A stretch of 64,000 nt of DNA from Ferrimicrobium acidiphilum DSM 19497 (GCF_000949255.1 NZ_JXUW01000005.1:1-64000); one strand, 5' to 3'. Positions 43,126 through 52,646 are shown, counted from the stretch's first letter. Numbers and translations: made by a program. The notes: a model not told the origin generated them from the letters alone.

Positions 43126-44095
43126 TCCCCTCTAGTCGTCTAATCGTCTGGACAACACCAGCCTCAGCGAGCTGACGCGCATTGCGAACTGCACTTGAGA
43201 CAGCTCGGGCATTCGAAGCACCGTGCCCGATCAAGAATAACCCGTTCACGCCGAGTAGCGCGGCGGCACCGGTATCGTCGGGTGTCATCTGATTCCACAA
43301 CGGCAACAGCTTGGGTAGCGCTGCATCTAGGACTCCATCATCACCCTCTGAGAGAGCGGCAAGAACCGCGTGTGCGAACAGATGCGCAGCCCCCTCAAGC
43401 GATTTGAGGACCACATTGCCTGTAAACCCATCGGTGACGACAACATCAACACGATCACTCATGATGTCTCGACCCTCGACGTTACCTAGGAAATTGATTG
43501 AGGGTTCTTCGGCTAGGAGCGGATAGGTCTCCTTGACCAAAGCGTTACCCTTACCGGCCTCCTCTCCGATGGAGAGCAGACCAACTCGTGGAAGATCGAT
43601 CCCAAGTCGCGCTGAACAGTAGACCGAGCCCATCACCGCGAACTGGTGTAACCATTGGGGAATCACCTCGGTGTTAGCTCCCGCATCGAGCAGAACCGTT
43701 GATGTCGTGCCTGGAACCGGCAGCTCGATAGTGATAGCTGGGCGAGCCACCCCACGGATTCGGCCCACCTTGACCAACGCTGTCGCCATTGCCGCCCCAG
43801 AGTTACCAAAGGTTATGAAGGCACTCACCTCTTGAGCTTTGAGCAGGGTTGCCCCTACGACCATGGAGGCATCACGCTTACGACGCGGAGCACTAGCAGG
43901 ATCGTCGCTCATGAGGATCTCCTCACTCGCATGCACGATACGGACCCGACTATCTCCAACTAGCGGACGGACAGCCTCCTCGTTGCCTACAACGACGATC
44001 TCTCCACCCATATCCTCGAGCGCGGCGAGGACGCCTTCGACGATCACCGCTGGGCCGCTATCACCTCCCATGAGGTCGACGGCAACTGGGTTCAC
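43112..44095 (-). CDS. plsX: phosphate acyltransferase PlsX
   Basis: Converts acyl-ACP to acyl-phosphate, the donor for PlsY in phospholipid synthesis. The protein begins MNPVAVDLMGGDSGPAVIVE. Other marks are VIVGATLLKAQEVSAFITFGNSGA-type sequence (here MVVGATLLKAQEVSAFITFG), LLDAGANTEVIPQWLHQFA and VDVVVTDGFTGNVVLKSLEG. At 327 residues it is a normal length. It lies 4 bp after rpmF on the same strand and overlaps acpP, the widely conserved rpmF-plsX-acp arrangement. Confidence 0.96.
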   Translation of the reverse strand: MNPVAVDLMGGDSGPAVIVEGVLAALEDMGGEIVVVGNEEAVRPLVGDSRVRIVHASEEILMSDDPASAPRRKRDASMVVGATLLKAQEVSAFITFGNSGAAMATALVKVGRIRGVARPAITIELPVPGTTSTVLLDAGANTEVIPQWLHQFAVMGSVYCSARLGIDLPRVGLLSIGEEAGKGNALVKETYPLLAEEPSINFLGNVEGRDIMSDRVDVVVTDGFTGNVVLKSLEGAAHLFAHAVLAALSEGDDGVLDAALPKLLPLWNQMTPDDTGAAALLGVNGLFLIGHGASNARAVSSAVRNARQLAEAGVVQTIRRLEGSAGE

Positions 44096-44099
44096 GTTG

Positions 44100-44282
44100 T
44101 TACGCTTCCACCTCTAGCGCCTGGCGACCCTTGTAGTAGCCGCAGCTTGGGCAGACGTAGTGAGGACGCTTGGGACTCGAGCAGGTAGGGCAAAGGCTTG
44201 AGGCTGGCGCCATCAACTTCCAAGAGGAAGCTCTTCGACTCCTCGTCTTTGCCTTCGACGTAGATCGCTTAGGAACCGCCAT
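44100..44282 (-). CDS. rpmF: 50S ribosomal protein L32
   Basis: Small zinc-binding ribosomal protein of 60 residues. The start MAVPKRSTSKAKTRSRRAS is typical of bL32. The zinc ribbon is formed by CPTC and CPSCGYYKGR. GAGGAG precedes the ATG. The four-Cys version means it depends on zinc. Confidence 0.96.
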   Translation of the reverse strand: MAVPKRSTSKAKTRSRRASSWKLMAPASSLCPTCSSPKRPHYVCPSCGYYKGRQALEVEA

Positions 44283-44462
44283 GACTACTCACTCCTCTAT
44301 CAAAACACAGTACCCAACGCGCACCTATGGCCTCGGTTGGGTCGTCAAGAATTCAAATTGACCAAGTAACTCTAATCGCTTGCGCAAAGAACCGAGTCCA
44401 CCTGCGCCAGTCTGACAATAGTCGAGCCACGTCTAGAGCCACCAGGAACGACTGCGGGTCGA

Positions 44463-44963
44463 CTAGAGCTGATCGAGGACCGCCCATCTCGGATCACCGG
44501 TGTCACCCTCACAACCACAGGGGCCATCGTTGAGGTCGGCACCACAGTATTGGCAGAGCCCTTTACAGTCATCTCGACACAGAGGCACCGGTGGCAGTAG
44601 CAATATACACAGATCTGAGACTGCAGCTGTGAGATCAAGTACCTCACCACGGTAGCCATAGTACTCTTCGGTATCATCGCCGTCTACGAAGAGTTCACGC
44701 GAACTGCCGAGAAGCACGCCAGTAACCTCGCCTAGACACCGAACGCACTCGCCAACGAAGCTTGTGCGAACCTCCAAGCTGACGAGCATTCCCTCCCCAA
44801 CAGCCTCGACCCGTCCTTGGGCATGGATTAGAGCATCGTCTGGGACCCTAGAGGAGGTTACAAACAGGTTCGCCAGCCTGCCCTCCAGAACGAACTCACT
44901 TAAGCGGTCGCTCCCTGTGAGTAGGTTCGAGATCGAGAGCTCGAAATCACGCATCAGCGGCAT
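44463..44963 (-). CDS. DUF177 (YceD-like) protein
   Basis: Conserved protein often encoded just before rpmF and linked to rRNA maturation or 23S stability. FELSISNLL at the N-terminus, VGECVRCLGEVTG in the middle and the Cys-rich PLCRDDCKGLCQYCGADLND near the C-terminus are the family marks; the Cys residues look like a zinc site. I chose ATG 44963 (166 residues), with ATG 44954 an alternative. Both lie within the 3' end of the upstream coiled-coil gene, giving an overlap of 17 or 8 bp. Order with neighbours matches Mycobacterium (coiled-coil gene then DUF177). Confidence 0.85.
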   Translation of the reverse strand: MPLMRDFELSISNLLTGSDRLSEFVLEGRLANLFVTSSRVPDDALIHAQGRVEAVGEGMLVSLEVRTSFVGECVRCLGEVTGVLLGSSRELFVDGDDTEEYYGYRGEVLDLTAAVSDLCILLLPPVPLCRDDCKGLCQYCGADLNDGPCGCEGDTGDPRWAVLDQL

Positions 44964-45516
44964 CACCACCGTCGCGGCGAGGGGGTGTTGGTGCACCCTG
45001 TTGCGACTGAAAAAAATCATCCGGGTGCTCGGGAGCTACTGGTCTTGGCTCAGAGCTCTCAGCGAGCCGTTGGCGTCCACGCCGCGTCTGATCGAGTAGA
45101 TCCGAGAGGATGATCTCGAAGTTGGCCAACCGTCGATCGATGTAATCCTCAGTCTGGCGCTTTAGTTGACTCGCCTGTTCGTTGGCTTGGCTGCGAATTC
45201 GACTGGCACCGGCGTGAGCTGCTCGAACGATCTCGCTCTCTGTGACCATCTCCTCCATCTGTCGATGAGCCTCAGCGAGCAGCTGATCAGCCTCGGCTCG
45301 CGTGCGTTCTAGCACCTGAGTCCGTTCCAATAGCACCTCGCGAGCCTCGGCAACCTCTTTAGGAGAGGCGGCTAGACAACGCTCTATCAGCGCGAGTGTC
45401 TGGTCACGAGGGACCAGTACCGAGGCTGAAAGCGGCACTCCCTTGGCGTCGGCCACGATCGTGCGCAACTCCTCGAGCAGCTCGACGATCGGCTCGTTAC
45501 CCTGCGCACCAGTCAC
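44947..45516 (-). CDS. SepIVA/DivIVA-like coiled-coil protein
   Basis: A 189-residue protein dominated by a coiled coil (about residues 50-155: SPKEVAEAREVLLERTQVLE, LLAEAHRQMEEMVTESEIV, QANEQASQLKRQTEDYIDRR). A short N-terminal segment (PIVELLEELRTIVADAKGVP, SASVLVPRDQTLALIERC) resembles the membrane-curvature-binding head of DivIVA-family proteins, and the C-terminal 35 residues are disordered, rich in Pro, Gln, Gly and Asp. Mycobacterium encodes the septal protein SepIVA at the equivalent position before DUF177 and rnc. The role in polar or septal wall synthesis is therefore inferred from shape and synteny. It overlaps coaD by 4 bp. Confidence 0.72.
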   Translation of the reverse strand: MTGAQGNEPIVELLEELRTIVADAKGVPLSASVLVPRDQTLALIERCLAASPKEVAEAREVLLERTQVLERTRAEADQLLAEAHRQMEEMVTESEIVRAAHAGASRIRSQANEQASQLKRQTEDYIDRRLANFEIILSDLLDQTRRGRQRLAESSEPRPVAPEHPDDFFQSQQGAPTPPRRDGGDAADA

Positions 45517-45995
45517 GACGGTCGGCCCCGCTCTCGGAGTGCCACATCCACCGCCTTTGGCACTAGCGATGAGACGTTGCCGCCGTAGGCTGCTACCTCC
45601 CGAATGAGCTTGGATGAGAGGTAGGAGTACTCCGACGATGTCGGGACAAAGAGGGTGTCGATGCCCGAGAGCTCCCGATTCATCTGTGCCATCTGTAGTT
45701 CGATCTCAAAATCGGATACCGCCCTAAGACCACGCACGATAACGTTGGCCTCGACCTCTCGGGCGAGATCAACCACCAACGAGGCGAGCGCGACCACGCT
45801 CACGTTCTGCATGCCATCAACTGCAAGCCGGACAAGATCCATCCGCTCCTCGAGCGAGAAGAGAGGACCAGCCTTTTGAGGGTTACGCATCGCAGCCACC
45901 ACCACCTCATCAAAGAGTTTACTGGCACGCTCGACCACCTCGAGGTGACCATTGTGGAAGGGATCAAAGGATCCGGGAAAGAGAGCACGTCTCAT
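45513..45995 (-). CDS. coaD: phosphopantetheine adenylyltransferase
   Basis: Transfers AMP from ATP to 4'-phosphopantetheine, the penultimate step of coenzyme A synthesis. The protein starts MRRALFPGSFDPFHNGHLEV, containing the T/SxGH nucleotidyltransferase motif as HNGH. The adenine-binding ISSTxxR-type segment is seen as SSKLIREVAAYGGNV, and ANVIVRGLRAVSDFEIELQM is the other family block. At 160 residues it is typical. It lies about 150 bp after rsmD, with a 14-bp triple repeat between them. Confidence 0.97.
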   Translation of the reverse strand: MRRALFPGSFDPFHNGHLEVVERASKLFDEVVVAAMRNPQKAGPLFSLEERMDLVRLAVDGMQNVSVVALASLVVDLAREVEANVIVRGLRAVSDFEIELQMAQMNRELSGIDTLFVPTSSEYSYLSSKLIREVAAYGGNVSSLVPKAVDVALRERGRPS

Positions 45996-46027
45996 CAGAA
46001 GTTAACCACCCCGTCTTTTCTATTCAT

Positions 46028-46069
46028 GATCGTCCATTCATGATCATCCATATGCGACCGTCCATCTGT
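46028..46069 (+). repeat. 14-bp tandem repeat x3 between rsmD and coaD
   Basis: GATCGTCCATTCAT, GATCATCCATATGC and GACCGTCCATCTGT follow head-to-tail; GAYCRTCCAT is common to all. It lies in the presumed 5' region of coaD. Confidence 0.7.
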
Positions 46070-46145
46070 GACTGCTCGTAGCTGCTTACCCGATACGCCC
46101 TGACACCATACAAACTGGACACCATCTGGACTGGAACTCCTCCAG

Positions 46146-46673
46146 CTACACCTGCTCGAAAAGCCCTAGACGGGTGTCTCCATAACGACGCCACCACTTC
46201 GCCTCCCAACGTGGACCTAGCGTCACCTCGCTAGTAGACTCTACCACTACGAACCGAGCAGGTGGCAGCCGGCTCCCCAGCTCCTCGAAACCCAGGTAAC
46301 CATAGGGAGGATCGAGGAAGATGATCCCGAACGCGTCATCGCGAAGCCGCTCGAGACACTGGAGCGCATCGAGTGCGTAGCACGTCATCCTCGCATCCAC
46401 CCCAAGAGCAACCGCCTCCTTACGCACCTGGTTGACGAGGGCGAGGTTGTGGTCGTTGTAGACCACACGCGGTACACCACGAGAGAGAGCCTCAAAGCCA
46501 ATCGCTCCTGAGCCCCCAAAGAGATCGAGCCACGACATCGTCTCGGGCGATACCCTGCTCGCCAGGATAGAAAAGAGCGCCTCCCGCAGACGTTCCGTCG
46601 TGGGCCGGACTCCAGCTGGAATACGGACTCCGAGCTTGCGCCCTCCGAGGGTACCGGCGACAATTCTTATCAC
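46146..46673 (-). CDS. rsmD: 16S rRNA (guanine-966-N2)-methyltransferase
   Basis: Methylates G966 of 16S rRNA in the P-site region of the 30S subunit. MIRIVAGTLGGRKLGVRIPA and RPTTERLREALFSIL open the protein. WLDLFGGSGAIGFEALSRG is the SAM-binding motif and IIFLDPPYG the catalytic DPPY. The 175-residue length fits. It lies upstream of coaD, the usual pairing in bacteria. Confidence 0.95.
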   Translation of the reverse strand: MIRIVAGTLGGRKLGVRIPAGVRPTTERLREALFSILASRVSPETMSWLDLFGGSGAIGFEALSRGVPRVVYNDHNLALVNQVRKEAVALGVDARMTCYALDALQCLERLRDDAFGIIFLDPPYGYLGFEELGSRLPPARFVVVESTSEVTLGPRWEAKWWRRYGDTRLGLFEQV

Positions 46674-47100
46674 TCCGCGCTACCGCCTCGTCGTGGCGGA
46701 TTCGCCAATAGCGCTGGACTCCATAGATTGAAACTACTCTCCCACCAACGCGAACTCCAGCAAGATCTATCGCAGCGCCAAGACTCATTCATAGATCTCA
46801 CCAGACTCGTATATCCCACCAGCCTCATAGGCGCGCCCGCAGTGATTATCGCTATCTGGGTGTCGACGAGGAACGGGGCAGAGGAAGAGGCTGGGCAACA
46901 ACCTATGCCCTGCCTCACCTCTCGTAGCGCTGGCATAGAGCGGACCCCGACAGCATTGCCCTCCATCGTGAACCACGGCCTAAGTTCCTACCTTCCGATC
47001 CAAAACTGCACCTCATCGCCAACGAGCAGGTGTAGGAGATATAGACCCAACCTAGCGGTTTGGACGCTTGAAGGCTAGCAGAACCGGGTTCGAGGTTCTC
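46674..47100. other. gene-free stretch between recG and rsmD
   Basis: About 430 bp with no supported gene. Minus-strand frames that approach the rsmD start have no motif or ribosome site. It presumably holds the rsmD promoter. Confidence 0.45.
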
Positions 47101-49281
47101 TCAGCTTCGTAGCAGGAAGTCGGCCTCATCCTCACCGAAGAGAGCCAGTATCATCGCTCGAAGCCTAGGGTGCTTCGCGAGCGACCTATCTAGAGCTATA
47201 ATCGCTCGTGCGTGTTGACGTGCCTCAAGAACCAGCTCTCGATCACGACTCAAAGACGCCACCTTCAGGTCGGTACGCCCCGCCTGGCGGCCACCCAACA
47301 CAGTGCCTTCACCCCGTAGCTCGAGATCTACCTCGGCCAAGGCAAATCCATCCTCCGTCGCCACCAGGGCACCAAGTCGTGCCTCAGCGACAGCAGTCTC
47401 GGCCTCTGAGAGAAGATAGCAGTACGACTGCTCTGCTCCACGGCCGACCCGGCCACGTAGCTGGTGAAGCTGGGCAATCCCGAAGCGATCGGCGTCCTCG
47501 ATGATCATCACGGTGGCGTTGGCCACGTCCACTCCAACCTCTATCACGGTGGTGGCTACCAGTACGTCGATCTCACGTGATCGAAAGGCGGCCATCACCT
47601 CCTCTTTGGCTTTGGAGTTCATCCTGCCGTGCACCAAGCCCAATCGAAGCCCGGCGAGTTCGGCGTTGTTGAGTCGTTCGTACTCATCGGTCACTGCCCT
47701 CACCTGGAGTTTGGTACTCTCCTCCACAACCGGGCAGACGACGTACCCCTGGCGCCCCTGGCCTACCTGCTGGCGAAGCAGCTCGAAGGCTGCCGTCGCC
47801 TCTGCCGGAGTCCGCGCCCAACGGGTCTCGATCGAACGACGTCCGGGAGGAAGTCCCTCAATCACCGAGACATCGAGGTCACCGTAGACGGTCATCGCAG
47901 CGGTTCGAGGGATCGGTGTCGCCGTCATCACCAAGGTGTCCGGAGAACTCCCCTGCTGGAGTGTCACACGATCGGTCAACGCCGAACGCTGCTCAACTCC
48001 AAAACGGTGCTGCTCATCGACTACCACCAGCCCTAAGGAGGCGAAGGAGAGCTCATCGTTGAAAAGAGCGTGAGTCCCAACGACAATATCTAGATACCCA
48101 TCGGCGAGCTCGGCGAGCAACTTGCGTCTGCGAGCTGCAGGTGTTGAGCCAGTAAGAATATCGATGGTCACTGGACGAGGAAGCCCCTCAAAGAGGCGGC
48201 CAGTCGAACTATCTGGTGTCTTCGTCTCTGCGAGTAGGGCGCTGATAGATCGGAAGTGTTGATCAGCAAGGACCTCTGTCGGGGCGACTAGCACCGCCTG
48301 ATGGCCGCTTTGTACCGCGAAGAGCATCGCCAGCACCGAGACCAGAGTCTTACCTGAACCGACGTCTCCTTGGAGCAGACGATGCATAGCCTTCTCCGAG
48401 GCCATATCCGCGGCTATCTCGCCAACCGCCGTCAGCTGACCGGTCGTCGGTGCAAATGGTAGGCGGGAGAGGAAATCCTCGACAAGGCGAGCCTCGCCAG
48501 CACCGAAAGGATGGGTGTCATGGACGGTTGCCACCGCCAACGCCTCGCGTTCCGCACGCAGCTGGGCGAGCTTTACCTGCAGTAAAAAGAGCTCGTCAAA
48601 CGCAACTCGCCTGCGGGCGATCTGGCGAGCCTGTTCGTTGGATGGGAAATGCAGCTGCCAAAGGGCTTGATAGACGTCGTACATGCCAAGATGATCCCTC
48701 AGCGAAGGAGGCAACACGTCCACGAAATCGGAGTAGGTCGAGAACACCTGCGCAACCGCTCTGGCGATGTCGGAGGAGTTTAACCCTGCCGCCTCACGAA
48801 GCGAGTACAACGGCACGATGGCACCTGTCTTGTCACCAATAGGGTCTACCAGCGGATTGGTCATCTGCCGACGACGTCGAAAGAGCTCCACCCGACCAAA
48901 GACCGCGACCTCACCGGCGATCGATGCCAACTGTTTGGCGCGATAGGGTTGCCCGAAGAACGTAAGCGTGATCTTGCCGGAGGCATCTACAAGCTGCGCC
49001 TCGACAATGACTCGACCTCCGCGCGTTGGTATACGACGAGCATCGACTACACGGCCGACCAGTAGAACCTGCTCTCCTGGCACCGCCTCACCGATAGAGA
49101 CCTGCCTGGAACGATCTATATAGCGTCGTGGAAAGTAGGTTACGAGGTCGTAGATCGTCTCTACCCCGAGCGCATTGAGAGCTCTGGCACGAGCTGGGCC
49201 GATGCCTGATAACTCCTCGACGCTGAGCCGCGTCAACTCGTCTAGCCTGACTGCTGTCGCCACAGCGATGTGCACCTCCAC
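47101..49281 (-). CDS. recG: ATP-dependent DNA helicase RecG
   Basis: Helicase that remodels stalled replication forks and branch-migrates recombination intermediates. The N-terminal helix-hairpin-helix and OB wedge domain (about 15-190) include LSGIGPARARALNALGVETI and DLVTYFPRRYIDRS. The motor has GDVGSGKTLVSVLAML (motif I), VVVDEQHRFGVEQR (motif II, DEQH), VMTATPIPRTAAMTVYGDLD (III) and QLHQLRGRVGRGAEQSYCYL (VI). The C-terminal LELRGEGTVLGGRQAGRTDL is the RecG-specific loop. At 726 residues it is normal. It follows the DAK2 gene by 167 bp on the same strand. Confidence 0.97.
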   Translation of the reverse strand: MEVHIAVATAVRLDELTRLSVEELSGIGPARARALNALGVETIYDLVTYFPRRYIDRSRQVSIGEAVPGEQVLLVGRVVDARRIPTRGGRVIVEAQLVDASGKITLTFFGQPYRAKQLASIAGEVAVFGRVELFRRRRQMTNPLVDPIGDKTGAIVPLYSLREAAGLNSSDIARAVAQVFSTYSDFVDVLPPSLRDHLGMYDVYQALWQLHFPSNEQARQIARRRVAFDELFLLQVKLAQLRAEREALAVATVHDTHPFGAGEARLVEDFLSRLPFAPTTGQLTAVGEIAADMASEKAMHRLLQGDVGSGKTLVSVLAMLFAVQSGHQAVLVAPTEVLADQHFRSISALLAETKTPDSSTGRLFEGLPRPVTIDILTGSTPAARRRKLLAELADGYLDIVVGTHALFNDELSFASLGLVVVDEQHRFGVEQRSALTDRVTLQQGSSPDTLVMTATPIPRTAAMTVYGDLDVSVIEGLPPGRRSIETRWARTPAEATAAFELLRQQVGQGRQGYVVCPVVEESTKLQVRAVTDEYERLNNAELAGLRLGLVHGRMNSKAKEEVMAAFRSREIDVLVATTVIEVGVDVANATVMIIEDADRFGIAQLHQLRGRVGRGAEQSYCYLLSEAETAVAEARLGALVATEDGFALAEVDLELRGEGTVLGGRQAGRTDLKVASLSRDRELVLEARQHARAIIALDRSLAKHPRLRAMILALFGEDEADFLLRS

Positions 49282-49448
49282 TCGTCTTGTGGCCCGTTGT
49301 TAACCCCAGGCTAGTGGCCACTCACACAGATCGCAAAGACTCAAGCACACCCGGGAAAATGCTGTGTACTCACGATCGAAACAACCTGAGTCGCCGGCTA
49401 TTCATCTGCACCTATCGGATCGAGCCGGTTATCGCCATGATCTGACCA

Positions 49449-51077
49449 TCACTCAACGCCGACTAGAAACGGATAGAGGGGCTGATCGCCATGAAGCACC
49501 TCTACCGTCAGTTGAGGGTAACTCTCCTCGACGCTACGACTTATGGTGCTCGCTAGATGGGCATCTACCCCCTCACCCACTAGCAGGGTTACGATCTCTG
49601 ACCCCTGATGCACCAGCGACGCCAACAAGGCTAACACCACCGTCTCAAGATCGTCATCGGCAGCACGAATACCATCGGCACTCAAACCGATGTAGGAGCC
49701 AACCCTGAAACTCCCGTGCTCATATGTGCCAGCGCGAACCGCAGTAGTGACCTCACCCCAGGCGACCCGTCTGGCAGCCTCGGTCATCCTGGCGAGGTTC
49801 GTCGCTCTATCCGACTCCGGATCAAAGGCCATGAGGGCAGAGAAGCCTTCGAGCACGTTAAGCGTAGGAATGATCTCGACTTGTTTGTCGACGAGCGACA
49901 CCACCGATTGCGCAGCTGCCTGGATATTGGAGTTGTTCGGGAGCAGGAGAACCGAACTCGAGTTGGCCGACTCCACCGCATCTAGCAACTCCTTGATGGA
50001 GGGGTTCTTACCCTGTCCCCCAACGACCACCGATTGCACCCCGAAGGACTTGAAGAGTCGCGCCACCCCAGCACCTGCAGCTACAGCCACAACAGCTGTC
50101 TGTTGGTCATGCACGGCCGTGGCTGGCAGGCTGAGTCCGTCACTGACCCAAGACAGTTCATCGATCTGATGTATGAGATCAGTGACGTTGATGTCTGAGA
50201 CCCTTCCGGCCTGAATCCCCGCCTCGATCGAGGGCCCAATCTCATTGGTATGGATGTGGCAGCGGTAGACCCCCTCCGCCCCGACCACAACTATCGAATC
50301 CCCAATCCCTGACCAAACCGTCTTCATGGCCTCGATCTGCTGTTCGCCGGACTCGAGCGAGAACATCACTTCGAAACGCATCTCCGACTCACCAGCACTC
50401 TCAAGCTCAACGGTAGAGAGATCGGGCAAGACCGCATCTGTAATATCTCCGGCGTGGTCGAGCCATGGGTATAAGCCAGCATCGTCAACCTCTACGCCAA
50501 GAGCCTCCGCAAGCGACTCGAGAACCACGATCAGACCAGCACCGCCAGAGTCAACGACACCGGCACGTGCCAACACCTCTAACTGTTCTGGAGTAGCTAG
50601 TAGCGCTCGCCGCATGGCGGCGAGACTCTCGCGAATGGTTCCAACCTCAGCCACAGCACCGGCTGCGATCACACTCAAGATAGTGCCTTGTTTTGGGCTC
50701 AGTACTGCACTAGTTGCAGCTCGTGACCCCTCAGCAAGAGCCTGATGCCAGGCATCTTCTAACGCGACATCACTGGTAAGTGCCTGTAGCACCGCCTGCA
50801 AGATCTGCGAAAGGATCACACCTGAGTTACCTCTGGCACCTAACAGCGTTGCCTTGGCTATTGTCCGGTGCCAGTCTGGGCTATCAAGATCATCGAGTTG
50901 ATCGAGCGCTACCACCCCGGCAGTCAACGTCGCAAGCATATTGTGCCCAGTGTCCCCATCGGGCACCGGGAACACATTCAGCCTATCGATCGCTGCACAG
51001 TGTCGCTCTAGTCCGGCACGCGCTGCACGCAAACCTCTCGCGACGTCATTGGAACGACGAAACTGCCCTGAATCCAC
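49449..51077 (-). CDS. DAK2-domain protein (FakA/YloV-like)
   Basis: Probable fatty-acid kinase catalytic subunit, phosphorylating fatty acids bound to a FakB (DegV-family) partner. The DAK2 domain (about 10-200) shows RLNVFPVPDGDTGHNMLATL, whose Asp cluster binds Mg-ATP, and LLGARGNSGVILSQIL. The middle and C-terminal regions include RCHIHTNEIG and LLLPNNSNIQAAAQSVV. The domain layout and 542-residue length match FakA. It is divergent from rpmB and followed by recG, the conserved rpmB-DAK2-recG order in Gram-positive bacteria. No FakB gene is in the window. Confidence 0.9.
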   Translation of the reverse strand: MDSGQFRRSNDVARGLRAARAGLERHCAAIDRLNVFPVPDGDTGHNMLATLTAGVVALDQLDDLDSPDWHRTIAKATLLGARGNSGVILSQILQAVLQALTSDVALEDAWHQALAEGSRAATSAVLSPKQGTILSVIAAGAVAEVGTIRESLAAMRRALLATPEQLEVLARAGVVDSGGAGLIVVLESLAEALGVEVDDAGLYPWLDHAGDITDAVLPDLSTVELESAGESEMRFEVMFSLESGEQQIEAMKTVWSGIGDSIVVVGAEGVYRCHIHTNEIGPSIEAGIQAGRVSDINVTDLIHQIDELSWVSDGLSLPATAVHDQQTAVVAVAAGAGVARLFKSFGVQSVVVGGQGKNPSIKELLDAVESANSSSVLLLPNNSNIQAAAQSVVSLVDKQVEIIPTLNVLEGFSALMAFDPESDRATNLARMTEAARRVAWGEVTTAVRAGTYEHGSFRVGSYIGLSADGIRAADDDLETVVLALLASLVHQGSEIVTLLVGEGVDAHLASTISRSVEESYPQLTVEVLHGDQPLYPFLVGVE

Positions 51078-51150
51078 TCAGGGCATGATAGCCTAGAGGG
51101 TCGACTAATGAGTCCAGTTGTTCAAAACCGTTTCCGAAGGGAGCCCCAGC

Positions 51151-51339
51151 GTGGCAAGCGTGTGCGAAATTTGTGGCAAGAAGCCTGGCTTCGGGATGAG
51201 TCTCTCGCACTCTCACCGACGTAACAAGCGTCGTTTCAACCCAAACATTCAGAGGATTCGTGTTCTCGAGAATGGAACCTCGCGTCGTAGGAACGTATGC
51301 ACCTCATGCATACGAACCAACAGACTGGTAAAGCCTTAA
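51151..51339 (+). CDS. rpmB: 50S ribosomal protein L28
   Basis: Large-subunit ribosomal protein of 62 residues. [20 protein letters not shown] and [15 protein letters not shown] are characteristic of bL28. Four Cys residues (CEIC and CTSC) suggest a zinc-binding form. The start is GTG 51151, with GGGAG 10 bp upstream. hemH follows after 7 bp. Confidence 0.95.
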   Translation: MASVCEICGKKPGFGMSLSHSHRRNKRRFNPNIQRIRVLENGTSRRRNVCTSCIRTNRLVKP

Positions 51340-51346
51340 CCTCACG

Positions 51347-52360
51347 ATGGCCAGACCAGAGCGCGGCATTCTCTGGCAATCCTTTGGATCGCCCGAGGGG
51401 CCCGATGATGTATGGCCGTTTCTCCAGAACGTAACTCGTGGACGAGGTGTTCCGGAGGCGCGTCTGCGCCTTGTCGCTGATCAGTACCTGGCCACCGGGG
51501 GGTCGAGCCCTCTCAATGCTCTGAATCGGGATCTGATTCGCCGACTCGGTGACTCACTTGGCGAACGTGGGGTGGAGCTTCCGATCTATTTCGGCAACCG
51601 CAATTGGCATCCCTACCTTGCTGATACCGTAGACGAGATGGCCCGCGACGGCATCCAAGAGGCGCTGATCATCCCGTCTTCAGCGTATAGCTCCTACTCA
51701 GGCTGTCGCCAGTACCGTGAGGACCTGATCGGCTGTCAAGTAACCTTCGACACCCAGACTCTAAAACCATTCTCTCAACATCCGCTATTTATGGCCGCCG
51801 AGGCCTCTGTCGTGGCAAGCTACCTTGCCACACGCCCCCCAATCGACGCGAGCACCACCGCCATCTTTGCAACTGCTCACTCGATCCCGACCGCAACGGC
51901 CGACAGCTGTGACTACCAACGCCAACTCGGCAGCGTCTGCGAAGTCTTGCGTGCGTTGCTCCCCAGCGATGCCCCGATCGAACTCGCCTATCAAAGTCGA
52001 TCTGGAGACCCTCGAACTCCTTGGCTAACACCTGACATAGCCGATGCAATCCATGCCAGCTTCGAGGCTAACCCAAATCTGCGTCGGGTGATCGTGATTC
52101 CAATCGGCTTTATCAGTGACCACCAAGAGGTCCTCTACGATCTCGATATCCTCGCGCGCAACGCAGCGCAAAGCCATGGGCTCGGCTTCGATAGATTGCC
52201 CACGGTAGGCGGTACATCCGAGTTCATAGAGATGCTCACCGAGTTGGTGCTTGTCTGGAACAGTGGAGGCGACCCCAACTCCGAGATCCCTGGAGCTGAA
52301 CATCTCTGTCACGATGGCTGCTGCCTCTCGGGTGCGCCACCGATCCCTACTTCACGCTAA
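51347..52360 (+). CDS. hemH: ferrochelatase (coproporphyrin ferrochelatase type likely)
   Basis: Inserts Fe2+ into a porphyrin in haem synthesis; actinobacteria generally use coproporphyrin III as substrate. The protein shows ILWQSFGSPEGPDDVWPFLQ, GGSSPLNALNRDL, IPSSAYSSYSGCRQYREDL, IFATAHSIP with the catalytic His, LAYQSRSGDPRTPWLTPDI and VIPIGFISDHQEVLYDLD with the second metal-binding Glu. The C-terminal Cys-rich end CHDGCC may be a metal-cluster ligand set, since some actinobacterial ferrochelatases bind a [2Fe-2S] cluster. It lies 7 bp after rpmB. Confidence 0.93.
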   Translation: MARPERGILWQSFGSPEGPDDVWPFLQNVTRGRGVPEARLRLVADQYLATGGSSPLNALNRDLIRRLGDSLGERGVELPIYFGNRNWHPYLADTVDEMARDGIQEALIIPSSAYSSYSGCRQYREDLIGCQVTFDTQTLKPFSQHPLFMAAEASVVASYLATRPPIDASTTAIFATAHSIPTATADSCDYQRQLGSVCEVLRALLPSDAPIELAYQSRSGDPRTPWLTPDIADAIHASFEANPNLRRVIVIPIGFISDHQEVLYDLDILARNAAQSHGLGFDRLPTVGGTSEFIEMLTELVLVWNSGGDPNSEIPGAEHLCHDGCCLSGAPPIPTSR

Positions 52361-52646
52361 CCACTTAAAAAACTGTTAGCGCGCTGTTAGGCCGGGGCCC
52401 CGCTAATCGGGCACTAACTCACGGCCCACTTGAAGCCTAGATACGACTCCTAACTCAGCTGAAATCTGCGGCCAAATGCCAGAGGAAGATAGAGCCAAGA
52501 GCATCGGCGAAGATGCTCTACTTTGGGTAATCACTAGCGTATCCATCCTGCACACCACGCAGTGTCCACAGCCTCGCAGCTCGACAAGCTCCTCTGCTGG
52601 GCTAGCATCATCACATACGAGCTCTGCCAGCCCAGCCACTGAGGGC

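Noticed and set aside
46670-46966. 98-codon frame ending 4 bp inside the rsmD start
   Set aside because: The ATGA overlap looks like coupling, but the product is Cys/Trp/Arg-rich without motifs, has no ribosome site and is mirrored by other random frames; judged chance.
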